Assembly (NCBI RefSeq): GCF_001187505.1
Contig: NZ_CP012150.1
Span: forward strand, 4,712,001-4,776,000
Length of the DNA stretch: 64,000 bases
Direction: 5' to 3'
Source of the DNA: Mycolicibacterium goodii
Lineage (GTDB): Bacteria; Actinomycetota; Actinomycetes; Mycobacteriales; Mycobacteriaceae
Shown in pieces: positions 33,079 through 41,600 of the stretch. The notes under the pieces were generated by a model, which ran no database searches, was not told the DNA's origin, and worked only from the letters and a program-made list of their open reading frames with translations. Positions within the stretch are counted from its first letter, which is position 1, and every line of letters begins with the position of its first letter. The translations under genes and the position numbers were made by a program.

Positions 33079-34304
33079 TCGACCTGCCAGTGCTTGATGC
33101 CGTTGAGCCAGCCCGAACGCAACCGCACCGGATCCGCCAACGGGGTCAGGTCGGGCATCTCGTCGGCGATCGCGTTGAACATCAAGTCGATCGTCATCCG
33201 GGCCAGGTTGGCGCCGATGCAGTAGTGCGCACCGGTCCCGCCGAAGCCCACGTGCGGGTTCGGGTCCCGCAGGATGTCGAACCGGTACGGATCGGTGAAG
33301 ACTTCCTCGTCGAAGTTGGCCGAGCGGTAGAACATCACCACCCGCTGCCCCTTGGTGATCCGCACACCGCCCACCTCGGTGTCCTGCAGCGCGGTGCGCT
33401 GGAACGAGGTCACCGGCGTCGCCCAGCGCACGATCTCGTCGGCCGCGGTGACCGGGCGCTCCCGCTTGAACAGCTCCCATTGGTCGGGGTGCTCGGTGAA
33501 CGCCATCATGCCCTGAGTGATCGAGTTGCGCGTCGTCTCGTTGCCCGCGACCGCGAGCAGGACGACGAAGAATCCGAACTCGTCGTCGGAGAGTTTGTGG
33601 CCCTCGACGTCGGCCTGCACCAGCTTGGTCACCAGATCGTCGCCAGGGGCCTCGGCGCGCTCGGCCGCCAACTGCATGCCGTAGGTGATCAACTCGACCG
33701 CGGCGCTGCCGCCGTCGTTCGCGGCGAACTCCGGATCCTGGTTGCCCACCATCTGATTCGACCAGTCGAACAGCTTCCTGCGGTCCTGCTGCGGGACGCC
33801 CATCAGTCCCGCGATGGCCTGCAACGGAAGTTCACACGCCACCTGCTCGACGAAATCGCCGGTGCCCTCGGCCGCGGCGGTGCGCACGATGGTGCGGGCG
33901 CGCTCGGCCAGGTCGTCGTGCAGGCGCTCGACGGCCCGCGGTGTGAAGGCCCGCGAGACGATCTTGCGCAAATGCGTGTGGTGCGGCGCGTCCATGTTGA
34001 GCAACACGAACCTGCCCTGGTTGATCTGATCTTGAACTGTCCCTTCGGGATAGCGCGGCAGCGCGGTCTTCTCCTGGCTGGAGAAGACGTCGCTGCGCAG
34101 CGAGATCTCCTTGACGTCCCGGTGCTTGGTGACCACCCAGAAGCCGCCGTCGTCGAATCCGCCCGCCCCGACCGGCTGAGGGTTCCACCAGATCGGCGCC
34201 ACCCGGCGCAACTCGGCGAGTTCGTCGACCGGCAGCCGCTCGGCGTAGATGTCGGGGTCCGTGAAATCGAAGCCCGCGGGCAGATGAAGGGCACTGTCGC
34301 TCAT
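32997..34304 (-). CDS. cyp125: Cytochrome P450 CYP125-type (steroid C26/27 hydroxylase)
   Basis: The protein has 435 residues from ATG 34304 (34310 is an in-frame alternative). The N-terminal LPAGFDFTDPDIYAERLPV is a hallmark of CYP125. P450 motifs are present: AGNETTRNS (I-helix), ADEIVRW and heme-binding FGGTGAHYCIG with C362. CYP125 enzymes oxidise the cholesterol side chain at C26/C27 to start its breakdown (known). M. smegmatis has two CYP125 genes; this is probably the second (CYP125A4, from memory). The C-terminus extends about 20 residues beyond what I expect, into the overlap with the convergent gene. A near-match KstR operator lies 117 bp upstream. Confidence 0.9.
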   Translation of the reverse strand: MSDSALHLPAGFDFTDPDIYAERLPVDELAELRRVAPIWWNPQPVGAGGFDDGGFWVVTKHRDVKEISLRSDVFSSQEKTALPRYPEGTVQDQINQGRFVLLNMDAPHHTHLRKIVSRAFTPRAVERLHDDLAERARTIVRTAAAEGTGDFVEQVACELPLQAIAGLMGVPQQDRRKLFDWSNQMVGNQDPEFAANDGGSAAVELITYGMQLAAERAEAPGDDLVTKLVQADVEGHKLSDDEFGFFVVLLAVAGNETTRNSITQGMMAFTEHPDQWELFKRERPVTAADEIVRWATPVTSFQRTALQDTEVGGVRITKGQRVVMFYRSANFDEEVFTDPYRFDILRDPNPHVGFGGTGAHYCIGANLARMTIDLMFNAIADEMPDLTPLADPVRLRSGWLNGIKHWQVDYRGESAKGRAASPVSAGLGKSMIERQ

Positions 34305-34420
34305 GACCACCGAACTCCCTCGATATACGGCGTCTAGTTCACGTTCCCCATTGCTACACCACCAAACACCCAGTTCGCCGGAGGTTCGCCAAAGTCGCGG
34401 ACAAACGACGGCACCGATTC

Positions 34421-34434
34421 TGGAACCTGTTCTG
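34421..34434. promoter_or_regulatory. KstR-like operator (one mismatch) before CYP125
   Basis: tggaacctgttctg matches TnnAACnnGTTnnA except for G in place of the final A. It is placed between the CYP125 start (34304, minus) and the secreted-protein gene (34545, plus). Confidence 0.5.
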
Positions 34435-34544
34435 AAAGCTCTGACGCGATGCTCACTGCAGCCACATCAGCCATATCTGTAACACCGGGGCGTGCTCGGG
34501 AGAACAATCGCTATAGGTGCGTCAGCCGACGAAAGGGGACCTCA

Positions 34545-34958
34545 GTGCGACACAAGCTCATCGACCGCACAGTTGTGTGCCTGGCCGCCGGCGGCGGTGT
34601 CGGCTTGGCCCTGCTGCTGGGGGCGCCCGCGGCGGCAGCCGATCCGGAGCCTTCGCCGCCGCCACCGCCTGTGCTCGCCGAGGACGGCACGCCTCATCTG
34701 TCCAGTCCGGACAACCTGCCGCCGGGGACGTCGGAGGTTCCGGTCGGACCGCAGCAGGGCCGCACCATGTCCTACCTGCGGGAGATCTGGCATGCCATGC
34801 AGACCCAGGACGTCAGCTTCAACGAAGCGCTGTTCCTGCTCACCCAGCGCCCGCTCGACCCGGGTACACCACCGCCCGCGGGACTCGCGCCGGGACCGCA
34901 GCCACCCGCGCCCGCGCAACCACCCGCAGCCGTGCCCCTTCCGGCCCCCGCACAGTGA
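34545..34958 (+). CDS. Secreted proline-rich protein, hypothetical
   Basis: The protein has 137 residues from GTG 34545 (ribosome site GAAAGGGG). A typical signal peptide ends near AAAADPEP (about residue 30). The mature part has a polyproline stretch, then a conserved-looking helix (YLREIWHAMQTQDVSFNEAL, about 84-103), and a Pro/Ala tail. It resembles small exported mycobacterial proteins. Function unknown. It diverges from CYP125 and converges with the oxidoreductase at 34990. Confidence 0.8.
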   Translation: MRHKLIDRTVVCLAAGGGVGLALLLGAPAAAADPEPSPPPPPVLAEDGTPHLSSPDNLPPGTSEVPVGPQQGRTMSYLREIWHAMQTQDVSFNEALFLLTQRPLDPGTPPPAGLAPGPQPPAPAQPPAAVPLPAPAQ

Positions 34959-34989
34959 ACCTTCCGGTCTCGGCGTCAGGCCGACCCGG

Positions 34990-37275
34990 TCACACCGCCT
35001 CGACGCGCGCGGGAACGTGCTTGTGCCACGGTGTACCCGCGTAGGGGTCGCGCCATCCGGTCGAGGTGAGCGCGTTCGGCGCCACGCCCGGCGCGACCAC
35101 GCGCTCACCGTCGCGGTAGTCCAGGCCGAGGCCGTTGGGCAGGGACGCATGCCCGGGCAGCATCGCCTCGGAGATCTCCACCCGGGCCACCGCGGTGCCC
35201 GCTGCCGTGGTGATGCGGGCCATGCCACCGTCGGTGAGGCCGGACGCCTCGGCGTCGTGCGGACTGATGCGTAAGGCGCCGTCGGGGTCGCGCTTGCGCC
35301 ATGCCGGGTCGCGGATGATGTCGTTCGCGGTGTAGGCGCGCCGTTCCCCGGCCGACAGCACGATCGGGAACTCGGCGGTGGTCAGGGGAGCGCGCTCGTC
35401 GCGCAATGCGCGGATCTCGTCGAGCATCTTGGGGATCTCCAGCGCGATCTTGTGATCGGGGTGATCGATCAGGCTGAAGTCGTCGGAGTAGTCGTGCACG
35501 GTGAACGTCACGCCGGCCGGGTTGGCCAGGATGGCCTCGAACAACGCGTTGCCGTCGGCGTGCCCGGCCCGGCGCACGGCTTCGGGATAGGTCATGGCGG
35601 CCTTGTGTGCCAGTCCCCACAGCGCCGCCGCACCGGCCAGCCCGTCGGGCAGTGTCGGACCGAGCGTTTCGTAGAGCACGTACGGCAACACCTTCGTCAG
35701 CGCCGGGTTGCTCGCGACGGCGGTGAAGAACGCGGCCGCGAACTCGCCGAGACCCGCCTCGGCGGCCTTGCGCAGCGGCCGCAGTTCGGCGTCGTCGACC
35801 ACCCCGAGGGCACGTACGAGCCGTGCCCAGATCTCCGGCTCGGGCAGCGTGCCCGCCAGCGGTTCGAACAGCCGGTGCCGGAGATGGAAAGTGTTGCGCG
35901 GGAACTCCAGGTTGAAGAACGTGGCCTCGGCCTTCTCGAACTGCGTCGCGGCGGGCAGGATGTAGTGGGCGAGCCGGGCCGTCTCGGTCATGGCGACATC
36001 GATCACCACCAGCAGCTCGAGCTCCTGCAGAGCCGCGCGCACCGCGGTCGAGTCGGCGACCGAATGCGCCGGGTTGCTGCTCTCGACGATCATCGCGCGG
36101 AACCGGTCCGGATGGTCGGTCAGGATCTCCTCGGGCACCACGTTGGACGGCACCAGTCCGGCGATGACGGGGGCGCCGGTGACCGGGGTGCGTCCGACCC
36201 CGGACTTGCCGAACAGCGGCGCGAACGACGAATGCAGATGCTGCCCACCGGGTTTGGCAAAGTTGCCGGTGAGGATCCACAGCAGCTTGTCGAGGTATGA
36301 GCACAGCGTCGAGTTGGGCGCCTGCTGCACGCCGAGATCTTCGAACACCGAGACGCTCGCGGCCCGTCCGATGCGGCGGGCCGCGGCGCGGATCTGGTCC
36401 TCGCCGACGCCGCAGCGTCGTGCGTAATCGGCGACGTCGACGTCGCGCAGGACGGCCCGCACCGCGTCGGCCCCGTGCACGTGTTCGGCGAGAAACCTTT
36501 CGTCGCAGAGGTTTTCCTGCACCAGGACGGCGGCGAGCGCGGCCAGGCACCAGGCGTCGGTGCCCGGGTGCACCCGAAGGTGGTGGTCGGCCATCGCGGC
36601 GGTCTCGGTGAGGACCGGGTCGATGACGATCATGGAGCGGCCGGGGTCCTTGGCGATCTCGTTGAGCACCACCCGGGCGCGTGGAAAGCTCTGTGACATC
36701 CAGGGGTTCTTGCCGACGAACACCGACACCTCGGCGTGCTCGAACTCGCCGCGGGTGTGGCCGCCGTACAGTTGCGCATCGACCCAGTTCTCACCGGTCT
36801 TCTCCTGCGCCAGGGCATTCGAGCGGTACCGCGCACCGAGGGCCTTGAGGAACGCGCCGCTGTATGCACCGCCCAGGTGGTTGCCCTGGCCGCCGCCGCC
36901 GTAGTAGAAGATGCGTTCCCCGCCATGGGTTTGCGCGATCCGCCGGAACCCGTCGGCCACCTCGGCGATCGCGGTGTCCCAGTCGACGGGTTCGAAATCA
37001 CCGTCGGGGCGGCGGCGCATCGGTGTGGTGAGCCGGTCGGCGTTGTTCTGGTAGTGGTCCAGGCGCAGCGCCTTGTTGCAGGTGTAGCCGCGCGACGCCG
37101 GATGCTCCTTGTCGCCGCGGATCTTCGCCAGCGTTCGGTTCTCGACCTGCACGACGATCCCGCAGTTGCACTCACACAGGATGCAGGCGGTGTGGTGCCA
37201 CTCGGTGCCCGCCGTGTCCGTGGCGGTGACCGGTGCGGCGACCGGGGCGGTGTCTGTGGCGGTGACCGGGGTCAT
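34990..37275 (-). CDS. Molybdopterin (bis-MGD) oxidoreductase, Rv0197-like
   Basis: The 761-residue protein begins after a low-complexity repeat (TATDTA). Near residue 31 it has CILCECNCG and later GYTCNKALR, which supply the cysteines of an N-terminal [4Fe-4S] cluster, followed by molybdopterin-binding folds as in formate dehydrogenase/nitrate reductase proteins. A molybdenum-ligand Cys or Sec is not apparent. Length and its TetR partner agree with Rv0196-Rv0197. It should be a cytosolic redox enzyme; the substrate is unknown. The ATG overlaps the TetR stop (ATGA), so they are co-translated. Confidence 0.88.
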   Translation of the reverse strand: MTPVTATDTAPVAAPVTATDTAGTEWHHTACILCECNCGIVVQVENRTLAKIRGDKEHPASRGYTCNKALRLDHYQNNADRLTTPMRRRPDGDFEPVDWDTAIAEVADGFRRIAQTHGGERIFYYGGGGQGNHLGGAYSGAFLKALGARYRSNALAQEKTGENWVDAQLYGGHTRGEFEHAEVSVFVGKNPWMSQSFPRARVVLNEIAKDPGRSMIVIDPVLTETAAMADHHLRVHPGTDAWCLAALAAVLVQENLCDERFLAEHVHGADAVRAVLRDVDVADYARRCGVGEDQIRAAARRIGRAASVSVFEDLGVQQAPNSTLCSYLDKLLWILTGNFAKPGGQHLHSSFAPLFGKSGVGRTPVTGAPVIAGLVPSNVVPEEILTDHPDRFRAMIVESSNPAHSVADSTAVRAALQELELLVVIDVAMTETARLAHYILPAATQFEKAEATFFNLEFPRNTFHLRHRLFEPLAGTLPEPEIWARLVRALGVVDDAELRPLRKAAEAGLGEFAAAFFTAVASNPALTKVLPYVLYETLGPTLPDGLAGAAALWGLAHKAAMTYPEAVRRAGHADGNALFEAILANPAGVTFTVHDYSDDFSLIDHPDHKIALEIPKMLDEIRALRDERAPLTTAEFPIVLSAGERRAYTANDIIRDPAWRKRDPDGALRISPHDAEASGLTDGGMARITTAAGTAVARVEISEAMLPGHASLPNGLGLDYRDGERVVAPGVAPNALTSTGWRDPYAGTPWHKHVPARVEAV

Positions 37276-37859
37276 GAGCCGTCCTTCTCTGCGGTCGCGG
37301 CGGCAAGTTGCTGGTGCAGTTGCCGGTGGATGAGCTCGAGCGGTTTGACGTCGCGGGTGGCGCGTGCGACGACGACGGCGCCCTCGACGGCGGTGGTGAT
37401 CAGCGTCGCCAGCTCCTCGGCCGCGGCCGCGGGCACCCCGTCGTCCCGCAGGCGTGCGGTGATCTGGCCGATCCACCGCGCGAACGCGGCGCCCGCGCGG
37501 TCGCGCACGGCATCGGCGGAGTCCGTGCGCTGCGGGTCGCCCGCCTCGACCGCGACGGCCACCACGGGGCATCCGGCGCGAAAGTCGCTGTCGAGCAGTT
37601 GATCGCGGAACCTGGCGATCATGTCGTCGAGCAGTTCGAACACGTCGGCCGCCCGGTCCAGCCGGGCCGCGACGTGGTCGCTCGCGTAATCGATTGCCTC
37701 GCACAACAATTGCGTGCGCCCGCCGGGAAAGTAGTGGTATGCCGAGCCGCGGGGTGCGCCGCTGTGGGCGAGCACGTCGGCGATCGCGGTCGGATGCGCA
37801 CCACGCTCCCGGATCAGCACTGCCGCCGAGCGCACCATGCGTTCGCGGGGACCGGTCAT
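37272..37859 (-). CDS. TetR-family regulator
   Basis: The 195-residue protein has an N-terminal helix-turn-helix (HPTAIADVLAHSGAPRGSAY, about 22-41) and a TetR_C ligand domain. It overlaps the downstream oxidoreductase start by 4 bp and is preceded by a TTATGTA-N8-TACATAA palindrome, so autoregulation of the operon is likely. Orthologous in arrangement to Rv0196. Confidence 0.9.
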   Translation of the reverse strand: MTGPRERMVRSAAVLIRERGAHPTAIADVLAHSGAPRGSAYHYFPGGRTQLLCEAIDYASDHVAARLDRAADVFELLDDMIARFRDQLLDSDFRAGCPVVAVAVEAGDPQRTDSADAVRDRAGAAFARWIGQITARLRDDGVPAAAAEELATLITTAVEGAVVVARATRDVKPLELIHRQLHQQLAAATAEKDGS

Positions 37860-37877
37860 CTCTGCACCTTCCGCCGG

Positions 37878-37899
37878 TTATGTATGTAACCCTACATAA
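37878..37899. promoter_or_regulatory. TetR operator
   Basis: Perfect 7-bp inverted arms TTATGTA and TACATAA with 8 nt between them lie 19 bp before the TetR start, as expected for an autoregulated TetR-type repressor. Confidence 0.65.
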
Positions 37900-37933
37900 T
37901 CCCGCGGCGCGCCGGAAGAGTTCGGCCCGAAAA

Positions 37934-37979
37934 CGACGAAATGGCCGCGAGAACGGGTGTCTACGCGACCATTTCGTCG
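37934..37979 (-). terminator. Intrinsic terminator after nitronate monooxygenase
   Basis: CGACGAAATGG (37934-37944) pairs exactly with CCATTTCGTCG (37969-37979), and the stem extends inward with one mismatch. On the minus strand the hairpin is followed by TTTT. It starts 23 nt after the stop at 38002. Confidence 0.65.
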
Positions 37980-38001
37980 GTTTTGGCGGGACGCCGAAAT
38001 A

Positions 38002-39132
38002 TCACACGCCTGCGGCCTCGTTGAGCGCGTCGAGCGTGCTGGTGGCCTCCAGATACTCCCGCACCCAGCGCTCGATCACCGCCGAGGTCTTCTCGACCTT
38101 GGTGAACTGGCCGACCACCTGACCGATCGGGTTGAACGCGACGTCGACGGACTCGTTGGGGTACTTGTGCGTCGCGGCGACGGCCATGCCCGACACCATG
38201 TACTGCAGCGGCATGCCCAGCGGCTTGGGGTTCTCCGGCTTCTCCCACGCCTCGGTCCAGTCGTTGCGCAGCATGCGGGCCGGCTTGCCGGTGAACGAGC
38301 GGCTGCGCACGGTGTCGCGGCTGGTGGCCTTGACGTAGGCGGCGTGCTGCACCGGGGTGTTCTCCGACTCCTCGACCATCACCCACTGCGAGCCGGTCCA
38401 CGCCCCCTGCGCGCCGAGGGCCAGCGCGGCCGCGATCTGCTGGCCGCTGCCGATACCGCCCGCGGCCAGCACCGGCACCGGCGCGACCTCCTTGACCACC
38501 TGCGGCCACAGCACGATCGAGCCCACCTCACCGCTGTGCCCGCCCGCCTCACCGCCCTGGGCGATGATGATGTCCACACCCGCGTCGGCGTGCTTGCGCG
38601 CCTGCGACGGCGAACCGCACAGCGCGGCGACCTTACGACCCGCATCGTGGATGTGGGCGATCATGTCCGCGGGCGGCGTGCCGAGAGCGTTGGCGATCAA
38701 CGTCATCTTGGGATGCCTGAGTGCGATCTCGACCTGCGGCGTCGCGGTCGCCTCGGTCCAGCCGAGCAACTGCAGCGCGTTGTCCTCGAGTTCGTCGGTG
38801 GGCACGCCGTGCGCGGCGAGGATGTTCTTGGCGAAGTCGAGATGCTCCTGCGGCACGAGCGAGTTGAGCGTGGCCTTCAACTCATCGGCGGACATGTTCG
38901 AGTCCATGCCCTCGTACTTGTTCGGGATCACGATGTCGACACCGTAGGGGTGGTCGCCGATGTGCTCGTCGATCCAGTTCAGCTCGATCTCCAGCTGCTC
39001 GGGGGTGAACCCGACGGCGCCGAGCACGCCGAAGCCGCCCGCCTTGCTCACCGCGACGACCACGTCGCGGCAGTGGGTGAACGCGAAGATGGGGAACTCG
39101 ATGCCGAGCTCGTCGCAGAGGGCGGTGTGCAT
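38002..39132 (-). CDS. Nitronate monooxygenase family FMN enzyme (Rv1894c-like)
   Basis: The 376-residue protein has a TIM-barrel start (LGIEFPIFAFTH), the FMN-phosphate region PVLAAGGIGSGQQIAAALAL near residue 226, and GAQGAWTGS. These are typical of 2-nitropropane dioxygenase/nitronate monooxygenases; length equals that of Rv1894c. Some relatives act as enoyl-reductase-like enzymes, so the natural reaction may not be nitronate oxidation. A perfect-match KstR-like operator lies 61 bp upstream, hinting at a role in sterol or lipid breakdown. Confidence 0.9.
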   Translation of the reverse strand: MHTALCDELGIEFPIFAFTHCRDVVVAVSKAGGFGVLGAVGFTPEQLEIELNWIDEHIGDHPYGVDIVIPNKYEGMDSNMSADELKATLNSLVPQEHLDFAKNILAAHGVPTDELEDNALQLLGWTEATATPQVEIALRHPKMTLIANALGTPPADMIAHIHDAGRKVAALCGSPSQARKHADAGVDIIIAQGGEAGGHSGEVGSIVLWPQVVKEVAPVPVLAAGGIGSGQQIAAALALGAQGAWTGSQWVMVEESENTPVQHAAYVKATSRDTVRSRSFTGKPARMLRNDWTEAWEKPENPKPLGMPLQYMVSGMAVAATHKYPNESVDVAFNPIGQVVGQFTKVEKTSAVIERWVREYLEATSTLDALNEAAGV

Positions 39133-39192
39133 ACCTGCTCCTTCGGTAATCGGGGCGTCGAAGTCGTCGAAACAGCGTCGTCAGGGCAGAAC

Positions 39193-39206
39193 TGAAACGT
39201 GTTCCA
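39193..39206. promoter_or_regulatory. KstR-like operator before nitronate monooxygenase
   Basis: tgaaacgtgttcca matches TnnAACnnGTTnnA at every fixed position and lies 61 bp from the start at 39132. Confidence 0.65.
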
Positions 39207-39250
39207 ATTTACTACCACATCACGCCCGGCGGTGCCCGCACCCACGGTGT

Positions 39251-39616
39251 TCAGGTGAGCTCCTGGACGAAGCACACTCGGTTGCCGTCGGGGTCGGTGA
39301 CGTCGAGCACCGCGACCCGCTCGGTGAGCAGTCGGATCTCGGGCACGCTCACCCCGCGGTCGGCGAGCGCCACACGCGTCGTCCGCAGATCGCTGACGCC
39401 GAACCGGACGGCGGTTCGGCCCGCGGCCGCCTCGTCGGCGACCACCTGCAGCCAGGACGTCGCGGTCAGTTGCCATTCGGCCGTGCCTGCCACGGCACGC
39501 AGGTCGGGTTCGCGGCCGAACAGGCAGCCATACCAGGCCACCGCCTCGGCGAACCTGCTGGTGGCGACCACGGCGGTGGTGTCATGGACCACCACGTCCC
39601 GCGGGCTGGAAGCCAT
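39251..39616 (-). CDS. VOC-family (glyoxalase-like) protein
   Basis: The 121-residue protein has a single VOC fold: ATSRFAEAVAWYGCLFG near residue 15, FGVSDLRTTRVALADRG near 72 and the closing DVTDPDGNRVCFVQEL. Likely metal-binding or ligand-binding; reaction unknown. It lies upstream of the nitronate monooxygenase on the same strand but the KstR-like box between them suggests separate control. Confidence 0.8.
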   Translation of the reverse strand: MASSPRDVVVHDTTAVVATSRFAEAVAWYGCLFGREPDLRAVAGTAEWQLTATSWLQVVADEAAAGRTAVRFGVSDLRTTRVALADRGVSVPEIRLLTERVAVLDVTDPDGNRVCFVQELT

Positions 39617-39670
39617 GGTTCATTCTCGGCCGGATTCGCCGCCGCAGTGGCATCTTGATCTACTTGATCC

Positions 39671-40408
39671 ATGGGACCCACCTTGTCGCCGCCCGAATCC
39701 CTCGCAGAGATCGACGAGGGTCCCGGCGGTGCGCAGGTGGGCGCGTTCTTCGATCTCGACGGCACCCTGGTCGACGGGTTCACCGCCACGGCCCACGCCG
39801 GTCACCGCATCCGCCGCAGGCAGGCCGCGTTCGGCGAGATCCTCGGGATCATCGAGGCCTCGGTGCGTTACCGCATCGGGCGCATGCCCTTCGAACGTCT
39901 GCTGGTGCGGGCCGCGGGGTATCTGCGCGGCGAACTCCTGTCGGATCTCGATGTGCTGGGCGAGGACCTCTTCCAGAACCGGATCTCCCCGCGCGTCTAT
40001 CCGCACATGCGTGACGTGGTGAGCCGACACCAGGACCGGGGCCACACCGTGGTGCTCAGTTCGTCGGCGCTGACCATCCACGCCGAACCGGTCGCCCGCC
40101 ATCTCGGCATCGACCACGTGCTGTGCAACCACTTCGAGGTCGACCAGACCGGTCGGCTGACCGGAGACATCGTCAAACCGGTGATCTGGGGTGCCCGCAA
40201 AGCCGAAGTGGTGCAGAACTTCTGCGCGCAGAACGCCGTGGACTTGCGGCACAGTTACTTCTACGCCGACGGCGCCGAGGACAGCGCGCTCATGCATCTG
40301 GTCGGCCATCCCCGCCCGGTCAACCCGCGACCCGGCCTGGCCGCGGCGGCGGACGAACACGGCTGGCCGGTGCTCACCCTCGCGCGGATGCCCGCGCGGC
40401 GCTGGTGA
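39671..40408 (+). CDS. HAD-IB family phosphatase
   Basis: The 245-residue protein has motif I FFDLDGTLVDG (about 27-37), motif II in VVLSSSALT (about 127-135) and a motif III/IV region AEDSALMHLVG with the acidic residues of HAD phosphatases. It resembles SerB-type and lysophospholipid-phosphatase HAD-IB enzymes; mycobacterial relatives include those linked to acyltransferases. Substrate unknown. It is convergent with the frameshifted dehydrogenase and diverges from the VOC gene. Confidence 0.88.
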   Translation: MGPTLSPPESLAEIDEGPGGAQVGAFFDLDGTLVDGFTATAHAGHRIRRRQAAFGEILGIIEASVRYRIGRMPFERLLVRAAGYLRGELLSDLDVLGEDLFQNRISPRVYPHMRDVVSRHQDRGHTVVLSSSALTIHAEPVARHLGIDHVLCNHFEVDQTGRLTGDIVKPVIWGARKAEVVQNFCAQNAVDLRHSYFYADGAEDSALMHLVGHPRPVNPRPGLAAAADEHGWPVLTLARMPARRW

Positions 40409-40417
40409 TCTGGCCGA

Positions 40418-41493
40418 TCAGCCGAGTTTGTACAGCCCCTTGCCGGTGACCAGCGGCATGTCGAGTGTGGTTCGGATGCCCGGGGGAGCGGCCACCACAT
40501 CCGGTATGGCGTTGACGATGCGCCCGGCCGCGGCCACGATCGCGGCGTGGTTGTGGTCGCCCTTGCGGCTGGTGGGGCAGATGTCGACGGTGTACGACGG
40601 TTCGCCGACGATCTCGACGCGGTAGGACCCGCCCGGCTGGGCGGGTTGGGCCCAGTCCGGACGCAGATCGCCGCGCAGCCGTGTGACGTGCTCGATGACG
40701 ATCGCCGGCTCGCCTTCGACCATGCCGCGGATCTCGAACCGCAGCGCGGCGACCGTCCCCTTTCCGACGTGCCCGGCGGCGATCTCGAAATCCTCTGGGG
40801 CGGGCTCTTTCTCGTACACCTCGGTGATGTCGTCGATCTCGATGCCGAGGCCGGCCGCGAGCTGGCGGATCGAGGTGCCCCACGCGATGGAGAGCACGCC
40901 CGGTTGGAACAGGATCGGCGTCTCGTCGAGCGGCTTGCCGAAACCCATGACATCGAACATGACCGTGGTGCCGTCATAGGTCGCGTAGTCGGCGATCTCC
41001 ATGCACCGCACCTGCTCGATGCTCTGACAGGTGCCGGCGAGCGCGAACGGGATCAGATCGTTGGCGAACCCGGGGTCCACCCCGGTGATGAACAGGCTCG
41101 CGTTACCCGCCGCGGCGGCCTCCTCGATGCCGGCGAGGTACTTGCCGGGCATGAGTTTCCACGGGAACTGCAGCACCACCGGGCCGAGCCGACGACGTTG
41201 ATGCCCGCGGCGAGCAGTCGCACCACGTCGGCGATCGCATCGGATCCCCGGGTGTCGCCCATCGCGCAGTACACCGCGCAGTCCGGTCTGGCGGCGATCA
41301 CCGCGTCGAGCCCACGGGTGGCGGTGATCCCGGTGCAAAAGTCCAGTCCGGCAAGCTCACCCGCGTCCCTGCCCACCTTGGCATCGGTCGACACGCCCAG
41401 TGCGGTCAGCTCGAAGGCCGGGTTGGTGAGCAACCCGGCCAGTGCCAGACGTCCGACGTTCCCGGTACCGATGTGAGCGACGCGAATGGTCAT
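40418..41493 (-). pseudogene. NAD(P)-dependent dehydrogenase (dihydrodipicolinate reductase/DAPDH-like), frameshifted
   Basis: Two overlapping minus-strand frames together make a normal 358-residue protein. The first (from ATG 41493) has the Rossmann start RVAHIGTGNVGRLAL and reads to INVVGS. The second continues from GPVVLQFPWKLMPGKY to the natural end GKGLYKLG. The join at about 41181-41188 requires one extra nucleotide (gggccgagcc would become gggcccgagcc), so an apparent 1-nt deletion splits the gene. It belongs to the 2,4-diaminopentanoate-dehydrogenase-like family with DapB-like N-terminus. Sequencing error or a real inactivation cannot be told apart here. A KstR-like box lies upstream, shared with the divergent SDR. 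Confidence 0.75.
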
Positions 41494-41553
41494 GGATGTC
41501 TCTCTCCTTCACCAGTGGCTGCACGGCGAAGTATGCCGACTCGAACCGAGAAT

Positions 41554-41567
41554 TGGAACAGGTTCTA
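41554..41567. promoter_or_regulatory. KstR-like operator between divergent genes
   Basis: tggaacaggttcta matches TnnAACnnGTTnnA fully. It lies 61 bp from the dehydrogenase start (41493) and 34 bp from the SDR start (41601), so one site could control both. Confidence 0.7.
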
Positions 41568-41600
41568 ATTCATCGGCGCGCTGCGGTAGCCTCACCCGTC

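Noticed and set aside
41053..41338. Programmed -1 frameshift in the dehydrogenase
   Set aside because: No X-XXY-YYZ slippery heptamer or downstream stem is evident at the switch point, and the family does not use frameshifting; a 1-nt deletion is simpler.
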